From: an uncultured bacterium
Lineage (GTDB): Bacteria; Verrucomicrobiota; Kiritimatiellia; RFP12; UBA1067
Assembly (NCBI GenBank): GCA_902780865.1
Contig: CACZHC010000027.1
Location: forward strand, 1 to 45,983
Length of the DNA: 45,983 nucleotides
Reading direction: 5' to 3'
A program made the translations under genes and the position numbers. This document shows, piece after piece, positions 29,319-37,457 of the stretch. The notes under the pieces are model-generated. The model ran no database searches, was not told the origin of the DNA, and saw only the letters and a program-made list of their open reading frames with translations. Position 1 is the stretch's first letter; each line of letters opens with the position of its first letter.

Positions 29319-30413
29319 ATGAAAACCGCGGAAAGAAGATTTGCGATTATTGTGGCGCTCGTCGTGGGCTTCGCGGCGTTCGCAGAAGATGACCACTGGA
29401 CATACGATTCCGCAGTGGGAACAATAAGCGACGGCGTCTGGACGTTCAGCGCGACGGTGTCGGGCACGTCTCTTACGGTCAATGCCGTTACGGGCTATCC
29501 TGAGACGCGCTCCGTGCTTGATTTCGCCAAACCAGTCCGTGATGCCGGGTGGAACAACTACGTCATCGTGAAGCTGAATCCGCATTTCGCGCACAAGAAG
29601 GCTAACACCGACGGTGGCTACCGGCCTGGCGACCTGGAGGCGTCGGAAGCTTCGACCAAGGTTGGCGAGCTGATTCTTCCTCAGACGGGCCTGACGGCGA
29701 TTAATGCCGCGGCGTTCGCGTACTGTTCAAATCTTACGAACATCGTCAACTACCTTCCCGATTCTGTGTCAAGCATAGGGAACTCGGCGTTTGCGCACTG
29801 CCCCGCGAAGCAGGATCTTTTCGTCCGCGGGATAAGCGGGGGCACTGGCCGTGGAATCTTCTACGGCGCCGGAATCAGGTCCATCACGTTCGGCCGCAGG
29901 TTTAAGACCATAGGCGACACTTCCAATGGAATGGGGTCTTTCCAGAACTGCGCGAGCGTTACCAACATCGTCTTCGACCCTGAGTCGTCGAACATCAACC
30001 TGCCCGCAAACGCCTTTAGGGACGCCTTGACGCTGAAGCAGCCACTCGTCCTGTACGGAGTGACGAACCTAAACAGCTCGGCGTTCTCGAACTGCAAGGT
30101 TTCCTCCATCACGTTCGACAAGGGTATCAAGTACATTGGCACGCTCAGCGGCGTTTCGGGGCTTACGGAAGTACATTTCCTCGGCACGCCGCCGACCTCC
30201 CAGTCCGGGAAGTGGGCCGACTACGGCCAGGGAACCGACAAGACGGTCACGACCTACGTCCCTTCGAAGTTTCTTGTGCAGTGGAAGCCGTATGCGGCGG
30301 GCGGAGAGATTCGCAAGAAGAGCAGCACGTTCTCGTCTGCATATGCCACAGAGCCGGCCAAGCGTCCGCTTTTGTATGAAGGCAAGATTCAGTTCAAGAT
30401 TTCGCTCAAGTAA
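29319..30413 (+). CDS. Exported BspA-like leucine-rich repeat protein
   Basis: This 364-residue protein has a signal peptide (likely cut after AAFAE). Its body carries irregular leucine-rich repeats of the BspA/LRR_5 type (PF13306): ELILPQTGLTAINAAAFAYC, LPDSVSSIGNSAFAHCP, ITFGRRFKTIG, NAFRDALTL, SSAFSNCKVSSITFDKG and LTEVHFLGTPP. BspA-like proteins are usually surface or secreted adhesins; no enzyme motif is visible. It shares its promoter module with the upstream phosphatase gene and its repeat type with that protein's DUF285 region, so the two may form a set. The second phosphatase follows after 41 bases with a good Shine-Dalgarno and could be co-transcribed. Confidence 0.85.
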   Translation: MKTAERRFAIIVALVVGFAAFAEDDHWTYDSAVGTISDGVWTFSATVSGTSLTVNAVTGYPETRSVLDFAKPVRDAGWNNYVIVKLNPHFAHKKANTDGGYRPGDLEASEASTKVGELILPQTGLTAINAAAFAYCSNLTNIVNYLPDSVSSIGNSAFAHCPAKQDLFVRGISGGTGRGIFYGAGIRSITFGRRFKTIGDTSNGMGSFQNCASVTNIVFDPESSNINLPANAFRDALTLKQPLVLYGVTNLNSSAFSNCKVSSITFDKGIKYIGTLSGVSGLTEVHFLGTPPTSQSGKWADYGQGTDKTVTTYVPSKFLVQWKPYAAGGEIRKKSSTFSSAYATEPAKRPLLYEGKIQFKISLK

Positions 30414-30454
30414 ATCGCCGATTTCAAATAGCAACAACTAAAAAGGAGAATGTC

Positions 30455-31678
30455 ATGTATCTGTCGTTATTGTTCGCAGCGTCGATCACGCTTGCCACGC
30501 CTGAGAATGGCGCGACGTATGACACGCACTCCCCGTGCGTGAAGGAGTTCCTGGAGAACTTCGAGAAGCGAGGCGAGAAGCCCCCGCGCCCCGCCTTGAC
30601 CGAGGAAGAAATCAAGGCTCGCGACAGGATGAACGAAAGGTACGAGGAATGGGTGAAGGCCGGGCGCCCCAAGGACAAGAAGGTGAAGAAGTGGGAGGAC
30701 CGCTTCAACTTCTACATGTGCAACGACTGGACGAAGGAGCTCATGAAGCGCGCGGAGGAGGAGGAGAAGACCTGGAAGCCTTTCACGTGGAACGCCGACT
30801 TCACCGTCAAGGAGGCCAGGGTCGAGTTCTCCGAGACCGAGGACTTCGCCAAGCCGATCGCAGAGAAGGTCAAGGCCGAGGAAAAGGGCAAGACCGTCGT
30901 CAGCGCGAAGGCGATCCGCCCCGGCTACCTCAAGCTCGGCACCAAGTACTGGTGGCGCGTCACCGCCGAGACCGACTCCGGCGAGAAGGTGGTTTCCGAC
31001 GTCCGCACGTTCACCACGGCCGACGTGCCGCCGCGCATGATCGGCAAGCCCAGCCTCAACTTCCGCGACATGGGCGGCGGAAAGAACGCGGACGGCGTGA
31101 AGGTCCGGCAGGGGCTTCTCTACCGCGGACAGGCCCCGATGACGAAGGTCTCTGTCGAGGCGCTAAAGGCGTTCTACGTGGACAAGCTCGGCGTCAAGAC
31201 GGAGGTCGACTTGCGCGGAAAGGACGAGTGCGAACTGCGCCAGAAGAACTACGGCGAGGTCGAGACTTCTCTCGCCGGCATCGAGCACTTGTTCTTCCCG
31301 ATCATCCCGTACCACGTGACGCACCCTTCGTGCGCGCCTAACGTCCGCGAGATGTTCAAGGTCTTCTCGGACGCGTCGAAGTACCCGATCTACTTCAACT
31401 GCGCCGTCGGCTCTGACCGCACAGGCACCGTCGCGTTCATCCTCGACGGCGTGATAGGACGCGACGAGCGGTACTACTACGACAACTACGAGCTGCCGTC
31501 GTTCAACAAAAACCTTCCGCGCTTCAGGTACTGCAGGAAGGGCAGCGAGCTCTTCGAGACGTTTGGCCCGAAGAAGGAGGGCGAGACGACTCGCGGCAAC
31601 GTGATCAAGTACCTTCTCAAGATCGGCGTGACGCAGGAGGAGATCGACGCCACCAGGCGCATCCTGCTCGAGAAGTGA
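30455..31678 (+). CDS. Exported CX5R (tyrosine-type) phosphatase
   Basis: This 407-residue paralogue of the phosphatase part of the 25750 gene has a short signal peptide (MYLSLLFAASITLA). A segment starting TPENGATYDTHSPCVKEFLE matches the paralogue's PEDGAVYDT region. A charged, Lys/Glu-rich insert (about residues 35-110) and a fibronectin-like TKYWWRVTAETDSGEKVVSD follow. The PF13350 phosphatase domain has LNFRDMGGGKNADGVKVRQG and the CX5R loop NCAVGSDRTG (Cys316, Arg322). PF13350 enzymes include protein-tyrosine and lipid phosphatases, and other CX5R enzymes act on inositol phosphates, so the substrate is open. AAGGAG lies 7 bases before the ATG. The NAGPA gene follows after 10 bases, an operon link. 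Export argues against an ordinary intracellular signalling role. Confidence 0.88.
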   Translation: MYLSLLFAASITLATPENGATYDTHSPCVKEFLENFEKRGEKPPRPALTEEEIKARDRMNERYEEWVKAGRPKDKKVKKWEDRFNFYMCNDWTKELMKRAEEEEKTWKPFTWNADFTVKEARVEFSETEDFAKPIAEKVKAEEKGKTVVSAKAIRPGYLKLGTKYWWRVTAETDSGEKVVSDVRTFTTADVPPRMIGKPSLNFRDMGGGKNADGVKVRQGLLYRGQAPMTKVSVEALKAFYVDKLGVKTEVDLRGKDECELRQKNYGEVETSLAGIEHLFFPIIPYHVTHPSCAPNVREMFKVFSDASKYPIYFNCAVGSDRTGTVAFILDGVIGRDERYYYDNYELPSFNKNLPRFRYCRKGSELFETFGPKKEGETTRGNVIKYLLKIGVTQEEIDATRRILLEK

Positions 31679-31688
31679 GGGTCGCGCA

Positions 31689-34217
31689 GTGAAGTCGACC
31701 AGAATAATCGTCCTTTCGGCGGCTGTCGCCTGGGCCGGGATATGCGAAGCCGCATATCCCGGCAACCCGAACTTCCGCAACCTCGCGGTGACGTACGCCG
31801 CGAAGACGCGCACGAGCTGGGAGACGAACGCCGTGACCGCATCGCTGTCCAGGACGGTCGACTGGACGAAGGGCGAGGCGATCTCGCCGGGCATCACGTA
31901 CGTCCCTGCAGTGCTCACGACGGACGGCGGCTGGGCCCGCACGATGGTCTGCCACTGCGTGCGAGTGGACCTGACGACGCCAGGGCTGCGCTTTACCGGC
32001 ACCGACCGCTGCGCTGACTGGGGCGACGAGATGCCGGAGCCCGAGGGTGCCGGGCAGCCGAAGCGCACGGTCCGCGAGAAGACGGGCGACTTCATCGCGC
32101 GCAACAGGGGATCCAAGGCGCTCGGCGGGAAGGAGCGCGACGCCGTGCTCGCCTTCAACGCCGCCGCGTGGGGCCCGTGGGTCTCGCCGTTCACGAACCT
32201 GTGGGGCAACATCAACGGTCCGTTCTACGCCGACGGCATCCAGATTTCCACCTCCAAGTCCGGCTACGGCACGCACAGCACATCAAACAACCAGAACGGG
32301 ATACTCGTAGTCTACAAGACAGGCAAGGCCGACATCATCGGCAAGCTTTCGTCATCCAACGCAAAGAAGGTCTGGTTCAGCGTGCCGGCGTTCCACTACC
32401 GCCTCGTCAGGGACGGGCAGCCCGTGGCGTCCAGCGACACGTCCGTCCGCCCCCGCACCGCAGTCGGCCTTTCACAGGACAAGAACACGTTCTACGTCCT
32501 CGTGTGCGACGGCGACAACAAGGACTGGTCGAGCGGCGCCGACTTCACGTCCCTCGGCAAGATCCTCGCCGGAATGGGCTGCCACGACGCGTTCAACCTC
32601 GACGGCGGAGGCTCTTCGAACATCTGCGCCTGGGACTCGCAGAACAACCGCCCGAAGATACTGAGCCGCCCGGGCGGGAACTATTCGCAGCGCGACAATG
32701 GCGCGAACGCGGCGCTCTACTACAAGCTGCCCGACGCGATGATCAGCACGTACCTCTATGACGACATGGACTTCCTCGTGCAGGACATCATAGACGGCGA
32801 GGCCCCTTCGTCATCGACGATCAACGTGCTCGGCGACGCGACGTTCACCGCCGAGCATCCGTGCATCCCGGCCGGGAAGGCGTGGACAATCTCCTCGACG
32901 AATGGCGCGTCCATCGGTTGGGCCGACGGCGTGACGCCGCAGGTCGCCGCTGGGGCGACCAACACGTTCAAGAACATCCGTTTCCGCGATGCTGTGCGCG
33001 AGCTTGTCGTGCCGGCTGGCGCAATGTTGAAGTTCGACGGCGTCACTGGGCTTGGCGGAGTTTCCATCGCCGACAGCTCTGCGCTTGTCGTCGCCGGGTC
33101 GGTCCCTGAGGGGCTTCGCGTCAGATGTGCCGCGGCGACGAATGTGGGCGACGTGTTCGCTTCGACCACGCTCGCGATCGACGCCGCACGTGTCGAGGCG
33201 AAGAAGATCTTGTGCGCGACGGACGAGACGCTCATTGCAGAGGCGGTTGCCGTTGGAAGCGCGGTGAAGTTGAGGTGGTCCAAGATCGTCACATTTGCCG
33301 GGCGGCATGGCAAGATTGCGGAGACGCTCGACCGCGGCATTGTCAACGTGCGCGTCTCTGAATGCGGCAGCGAATATATCTCGGGCTACAAGCTGAAGCT
33401 CACGGTGACAAGCGAAGACGGGCTTCGTACTGCGAGCCAGTTTCTCGATTTCGCCGGGCCTGGCGAATACGTGTTTGACACGACTGGAGCGTCGGATCCG
33501 ACGATTTGCGCCGTCGGATACGGCTATTCCTACAAGATTGAGTTTGTCGATGCCGATGGCGAAAGGGTCGCCTTCACAAGCGTCTTGACGGGGCGGATGG
33601 GCCTCGGCGATGAGAAGTCGTGGTTCAATGCATTTGCGGCGGGCGATTCCGCCGTTGGCGGAAGCTGGGTGGCCAAGCCCGTGATCACGAATGGCGCATA
33701 CGAGGTTACAGAAACGTCAGATGCCGTGTTCAAGGCATTCGAAGAGATGGGCGAAAGGGTACGTTTTGAGATGAGGGCTGTTTTCAGGGGTTACATGGCG
33801 GAATCGCGGGCCCAGGCGGCGTTTGCGCAATTCGCGGAGTGTGGCACGCCGCATGGCGCCTGCTTCCCTGCGAAAGTCAACAGCGACGGCAACTTGGCGT
33901 GGCGTGCACTTGTGAAGGAAAACGGGAACCCCGCTTTCAAGACCCTTTACGGTCCGGTGCCGATCAACACGCCGTGCAAGGTGATCACCGACGTCGACTG
34001 GTGTTCCGGATCGCCACGCGTCAGGTATTCGGTCGTGGTCGGCGGCTCCGAAACGGTCCTTCTCGACGCGGACGGCGAAAGCTGGTTCCCCGGCGCGTCG
34101 TCCGCCAGCGTCGCTACGGGGAGGATGGTCGCATCCGGCACCGGCTATGTCGCGTCTCTCTGCGGCAAGGCCGTAATTAGAAAACTCATGAAGCGCTTTA
34201 TTCTCACTATTAGATAA
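31689..34217 (+). CDS. Exported NAGPA-type phosphodiester glycosidase, copy 1
   Basis: This 842-residue protein starts at a GTG (31689). A signal peptide is followed by AYPGNPNFRNLAVT, which is conserved in all three copies. The NAGPA domain (PF09992) spans about residues 60-350, with TVREKTGDFIARNRGSK, RTAVGLSQDKNTFYVLVCDG and the signature FNLDGGGSS (Asn303 onward). PF09992 includes the human uncovering enzyme, which removes GlcNAc from GlcNAc-1-phospho-6-mannose, and bacterial relatives acting on phosphodiester-linked sugars. After it come a beta-rich linker and a C-terminal domain (about 650-820) starting KSWFNAFAAGDSAVGGSW, also shared. The protein ends in the basic tail KAVIRKLMKRFILTIR. 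It lies 10 bases after the phosphatase gene and 12 before the InlB-repeat gene. Confidence 0.88.
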   Translation: MKSTRIIVLSAAVAWAGICEAAYPGNPNFRNLAVTYAAKTRTSWETNAVTASLSRTVDWTKGEAISPGITYVPAVLTTDGGWARTMVCHCVRVDLTTPGLRFTGTDRCADWGDEMPEPEGAGQPKRTVREKTGDFIARNRGSKALGGKERDAVLAFNAAAWGPWVSPFTNLWGNINGPFYADGIQISTSKSGYGTHSTSNNQNGILVVYKTGKADIIGKLSSSNAKKVWFSVPAFHYRLVRDGQPVASSDTSVRPRTAVGLSQDKNTFYVLVCDGDNKDWSSGADFTSLGKILAGMGCHDAFNLDGGGSSNICAWDSQNNRPKILSRPGGNYSQRDNGANAALYYKLPDAMISTYLYDDMDFLVQDIIDGEAPSSSTINVLGDATFTAEHPCIPAGKAWTISSTNGASIGWADGVTPQVAAGATNTFKNIRFRDAVRELVVPAGAMLKFDGVTGLGGVSIADSSALVVAGSVPEGLRVRCAAATNVGDVFASTTLAIDAARVEAKKILCATDETLIAEAVAVGSAVKLRWSKIVTFAGRHGKIAETLDRGIVNVRVSECGSEYISGYKLKLTVTSEDGLRTASQFLDFAGPGEYVFDTTGASDPTICAVGYGYSYKIEFVDADGERVAFTSVLTGRMGLGDEKSWFNAFAAGDSAVGGSWVAKPVITNGAYEVTETSDAVFKAFEEMGERVRFEMRAVFRGYMAESRAQAAFAQFAECGTPHGACFPAKVNSDGNLAWRALVKENGNPAFKTLYGPVPINTPCKVITDVDWCSGSPRVRYSVVVGGSETVLLDADGESWFPGASSASVATGRMVASGTGYVASLCGKAVIRKLMKRFILTIR

Positions 34218-34229
34218 AGGACAGTAACA

Positions 34230-37200
34230 ATGAAAACTAAAGTAGGAAAGGTAGTTCTCGTAATATCGATGGCGATTGCCGCCATCTTCACGCAAAAGGC
34301 GTACGGCGGGACAACACACGTCTTTTGCCAGTATTTGGGCAATATTGCGTCGCCCAGCCAGACGCAATTGACCAGCTACGCTAATTTCCTTGCGAATAAC
34401 AACATCGACTTCGGCGTGTTCTATGGCGCGACAAGCGCCGCGAACTTTGGCCTGGTCGCTGAGGGATATACGGCTGTCACAACGATAACAGGCGACTTCC
34501 CAGGGCGGACGCTCGTGTACAAGACGTCGGCGTGGGAAATAGCGCACCACTATGACCTTGCCTACAACACGTCGTACTTCATTCAGACCGAGGCGTATGT
34601 GATGCAGAATAAGACTACGGGGGAACAGGTCCTGTTCGTCATGCCCACCTGCACAAAGGCGAGCGGCCTTGGAAAGACCTCCGGCGCGGCAGTCGCCAGA
34701 AACTACACGAACGGGAAGAAGGGAGATTACCCGTCGGCGGTCATACTCATGGCCATCCCATATACCAAGGGCCTCAAAAACGAAGACAGCAATCATTACT
34801 GGAACGCAGACCTGACGGGGAACGGATATGTGCGGACGCTTTCCGTCAGCAATGTGGGCGCGGTGTTCGCCAAGGACGCGAACATCACGTCCTATTCGGG
34901 CGCGGACGTGACATGCGTCACGGTCAGCGGAAGCGACAGCAAGGCCGCAACGGCGACCGTCTCGCGCAGGATGCCCTGCACGGTCGTATTCCAGGACTGG
35001 GACGGCACTGAGCTAAAGACAGAAACGGTGCTGGAAGGTGGCAATGCAACGCCTCCCGACGACCCTGAGCGCGTAGGCCATCATTTCAGCGGCTGGAGCG
35101 ATTCGTACGAAAATATCCAGGGAAACACGACGCTTGTTGCGCAGTACAACCCTGACATGTTCACCGTTCGCTTCCTCGACTGGGACGGCGAGGTCCTTAA
35201 ATCGGAATTGGTTGCGTACGGAACGGACGCAACGCCTCCTGCGGACCCGACACGCGAAGGCTGGCGCTTTATCGGCTGGAATGCCTCGTATACGGGAATT
35301 ACGGCTGCGACCGACATTACGGCGCTGTACGCCGACGCTAGCACGGTGACGCACTGGGTCACGTTTGAAGATTGGGACGGAACGCAGCTTTCGCGCCAGG
35401 AAGTGCTTGACGGCCAGAATGCGGTCCCGCCCGCCGACCCGACGCGCGAAGGATGGCACTTCACCGGCTGGAGCGGAACTTACACCGGCGTAATGCAGGA
35501 CGAGACCGTGACCGCGACCTACGCCATCAACGCATACGAGATTGTCTTCACAGACTGGGACGGTGCGGTCCTGAAGACGCAGACCGTGGCGCACGGCTCC
35601 GACGCGACGCCGCCTGCTGACCCCTCGCGCACCGGCTATCACTTCACGGGCTGGCAGGGCGCGTACCAGAACGTGCAGGGAGCGGCGACTGTCGTCGCGC
35701 AGTACGAGATCAACGTATACACCGTCACGTTCAAGTACGAGAACGGAACAGTCATATCTTCGCAGCAGGTCCCATACCAAGGCGCGGCGACAAAACCGGC
35801 AGACCCCGCGCCGCTCAACGAGGGCGACATATTCTACAAGTGGTCGTGTGCCTTCTCTTCGATCACGGCCGACCTTGAGGTCGTCGCGATGTTCGTTAAC
35901 AAGATCGTGGAAATCTCCACCGGCGCGCAGTTCGCGGAGTACATGGCTTCCAGTCTCGCGAACAATACGGCGATCACGTTCGCCTTCACGACAGACATCA
36001 GCCTTTCTGGCGTGTCGTATAGCAAGCCGAGCACTTTCAAGGCCACGCTCGACGGACGCGGGCACACGCTCAAGAGCTTCCCGAGCAACAAGGACATCAG
36101 GTCGCTCTGCAGCACGCTCAACGGAACCATCCGCGACCTTTGCATTGCGAACTACAATGCCCCGGGCAATGCAAACAAGACTTCCATTCTTGCCGAGTCG
36201 GCGCAAGGGGCGATGATTTCCGGCGTTGTCCTTTCGAACTGCACGTGGACGATTACAGGCGGCAGCCACGGCACGGCCGGACTCGTCTACTCTGTTAGCG
36301 GCAACACGACAATTACCAACTGCACCATGGTCAACTGCAAGGTCATGGCATCGTCGAACGGCACCTATCTTGGCGGTTTTGTTGGCAGTGCGAGCAGTCT
36401 GCTCATGGTCGACTGCCATTTCATTGCCGACGACGCAAATCAAGTGGCAGTCGGCGACGGCATTCCAGTCGCCGGCGCGTTGATCGGCAAGTGCGGGAGC
36501 GGCGTAACTGTCAGGCGGTGCAGCAACAATGCCCGCGTGAAGGTCTCGGGTTCGGCATCTGAAGCCGCCGCAGGTGGACTTGTGGGCGGATCGTGGTCCA
36601 ACAGCGGATCGCCTGTGATCGAGGACTGTGCGAACTTCGGCATCGTCGAGGCGACGTCCAACGTCCCGGCGGGTGGCATTATTGGCGAGGTGGGGCCCAC
36701 CAATGCGAACTTCACGGTCACGGTGAAGAGCTGCTACAACTATGGCAGCGTCTCGTCGCCCTTCGCGGCGGGCGGAATCATTGGCAGCTACCGTGGCGCG
36801 AGCAAGACGATCGTCAACTGCGGCAACGCCGGAAACGTGTCTTCGCCCGCTGGGTATGCGGGCGGAATCATCGGACGCCTCCGCTACTACGGGAGCAACG
36901 GCACGGCGGGCTTCGAGAACGTCTTCCAGTGCGGGGCTGTCACCACGGAGTCTGGTTTCGCGGGAATCCTCGCGGGCGGAATCACTAGCTCGACTGGCTC
37001 GGGTCTGACGCTCGTTGTTAACAACGCGTGGATGGCTGGTTCCGCGACGGCTTCCGCCGGTGGCAAGACGGGTCTCGCAATCGGCGGATGCGATGCCGAG
37101 TCCACCGGCGCTCTCGCGCTTTCGGTCACAGGCGGAGGGGTGTTGAATTCTAACGCCGCGCTCGCGGCGGGGTACGACGCCGCGGGACAGCAGATTGCAT

Positions 37201-37382
37201 GGACTGGCGATGCGCCAACGGCATTCGCGTCGACGGCACTCGTCGACATGACGATTCTTGAGGCGCTTAACGCCGAGGCAAGGTCGCGGAACGTCACGCG
37301 CTGGATCCCTGGCGAGGAGTTCCCTGAGCTTGAGACGTTTGGCACCGAGAATTCGCCCGGCATGATCATGATGTGCTGGTAG
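34230..37382 (+). CDS. Exported InlB-repeat / GLUG-like beta-helix surface protein, copy 1
   Basis: The protein is 1050 residues. A signal peptide (cleavage near KAYGG) precedes an unrecognised domain (about 27-245; THVFCQYLGN, NNIDFGVFYGATSAANFG, KTTGEQVLFVMP). Five InlB B-type repeats follow (PF09479, about 60 residues each), with hallmarks FQDWDG, ATPPADPTREGW and HFTGWSG. The C-terminal third carries GLUG-like repeats, such as GGLVGGSWSNSGSPVIEDC, AGGIIGEVG, AGGIIGSYRG and AGGIIGRLRY, which are expected to fold as a right-handed beta-helix. There is no sorting motif or transmembrane anchor. This architecture is typical of adhesins or large secreted binding proteins. TAAAGGA lies 8 bases before the ATG. 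It is the second gene of a NAGPA-InlB cassette that occurs twice. Confidence 0.88.
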   Translation: MKTKVGKVVLVISMAIAAIFTQKAYGGTTHVFCQYLGNIASPSQTQLTSYANFLANNNIDFGVFYGATSAANFGLVAEGYTAVTTITGDFPGRTLVYKTSAWEIAHHYDLAYNTSYFIQTEAYVMQNKTTGEQVLFVMPTCTKASGLGKTSGAAVARNYTNGKKGDYPSAVILMAIPYTKGLKNEDSNHYWNADLTGNGYVRTLSVSNVGAVFAKDANITSYSGADVTCVTVSGSDSKAATATVSRRMPCTVVFQDWDGTELKTETVLEGGNATPPDDPERVGHHFSGWSDSYENIQGNTTLVAQYNPDMFTVRFLDWDGEVLKSELVAYGTDATPPADPTREGWRFIGWNASYTGITAATDITALYADASTVTHWVTFEDWDGTQLSRQEVLDGQNAVPPADPTREGWHFTGWSGTYTGVMQDETVTATYAINAYEIVFTDWDGAVLKTQTVAHGSDATPPADPSRTGYHFTGWQGAYQNVQGAATVVAQYEINVYTVTFKYENGTVISSQQVPYQGAATKPADPAPLNEGDIFYKWSCAFSSITADLEVVAMFVNKIVEISTGAQFAEYMASSLANNTAITFAFTTDISLSGVSYSKPSTFKATLDGRGHTLKSFPSNKDIRSLCSTLNGTIRDLCIANYNAPGNANKTSILAESAQGAMISGVVLSNCTWTITGGSHGTAGLVYSVSGNTTITNCTMVNCKVMASSNGTYLGGFVGSASSLLMVDCHFIADDANQVAVGDGIPVAGALIGKCGSGVTVRRCSNNARVKVSGSASEAAAGGLVGGSWSNSGSPVIEDCANFGIVEATSNVPAGGIIGEVGPTNANFTVTVKSCYNYGSVSSPFAAGGIIGSYRGASKTIVNCGNAGNVSSPAGYAGGIIGRLRYYGSNGTAGFENVFQCGAVTTESGFAGILAGGITSSTGSGLTLVVNNAWMAGSATASAGGKTGLAIGGCDAESTGALALSVTGGGVLNSNAALAAGYDAAGQQIAWTGDAPTAFASTALVDMTILEALNAEARSRNVTRWIPGEEFPELETFGTENSPGMIMMCW
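34977..35900 (+). repeat. Five InlB B-type protein repeats, copy 1
   Basis: Five units of about 183 bases each encode T-V-x-F-x-D-W-D-G-x-x-L...A-T-P-P-A-D-P...G-W repeats. The fifth is divergent (TVTFKYENGTVISSQQ). Unit order matches copy 2 at 43902-44834, including the extra THWVTF start of unit 3. Confidence 0.9.
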
Positions 37383-37395
37383 GGTTTTGAATTAG

Positions 37396-37419
37396 CGCAG
37401 AGACGCAGAGTGCGCAGGG
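37396..37419 (+). repeat. Short CGCAG quasi-repeat in the InlB-NAGPA spacer
   Basis: CGCAG occurs at 37396, 37404 and 37413 (spacings of 8 and 9 bases) in the 75-base spacer between the first InlB gene and the second NAGPA gene. The rest of the spacer is AT-rich and leads to a clear CAGGAG Shine-Dalgarno. No promoter could be called with confidence, though TAAAAT-like bases occur near 37428-37436. Confidence 0.5.
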
Positions 37420-37457
37420 AAATCTAAATAAAATATTTCTTAACAGGAGTTTATGTC

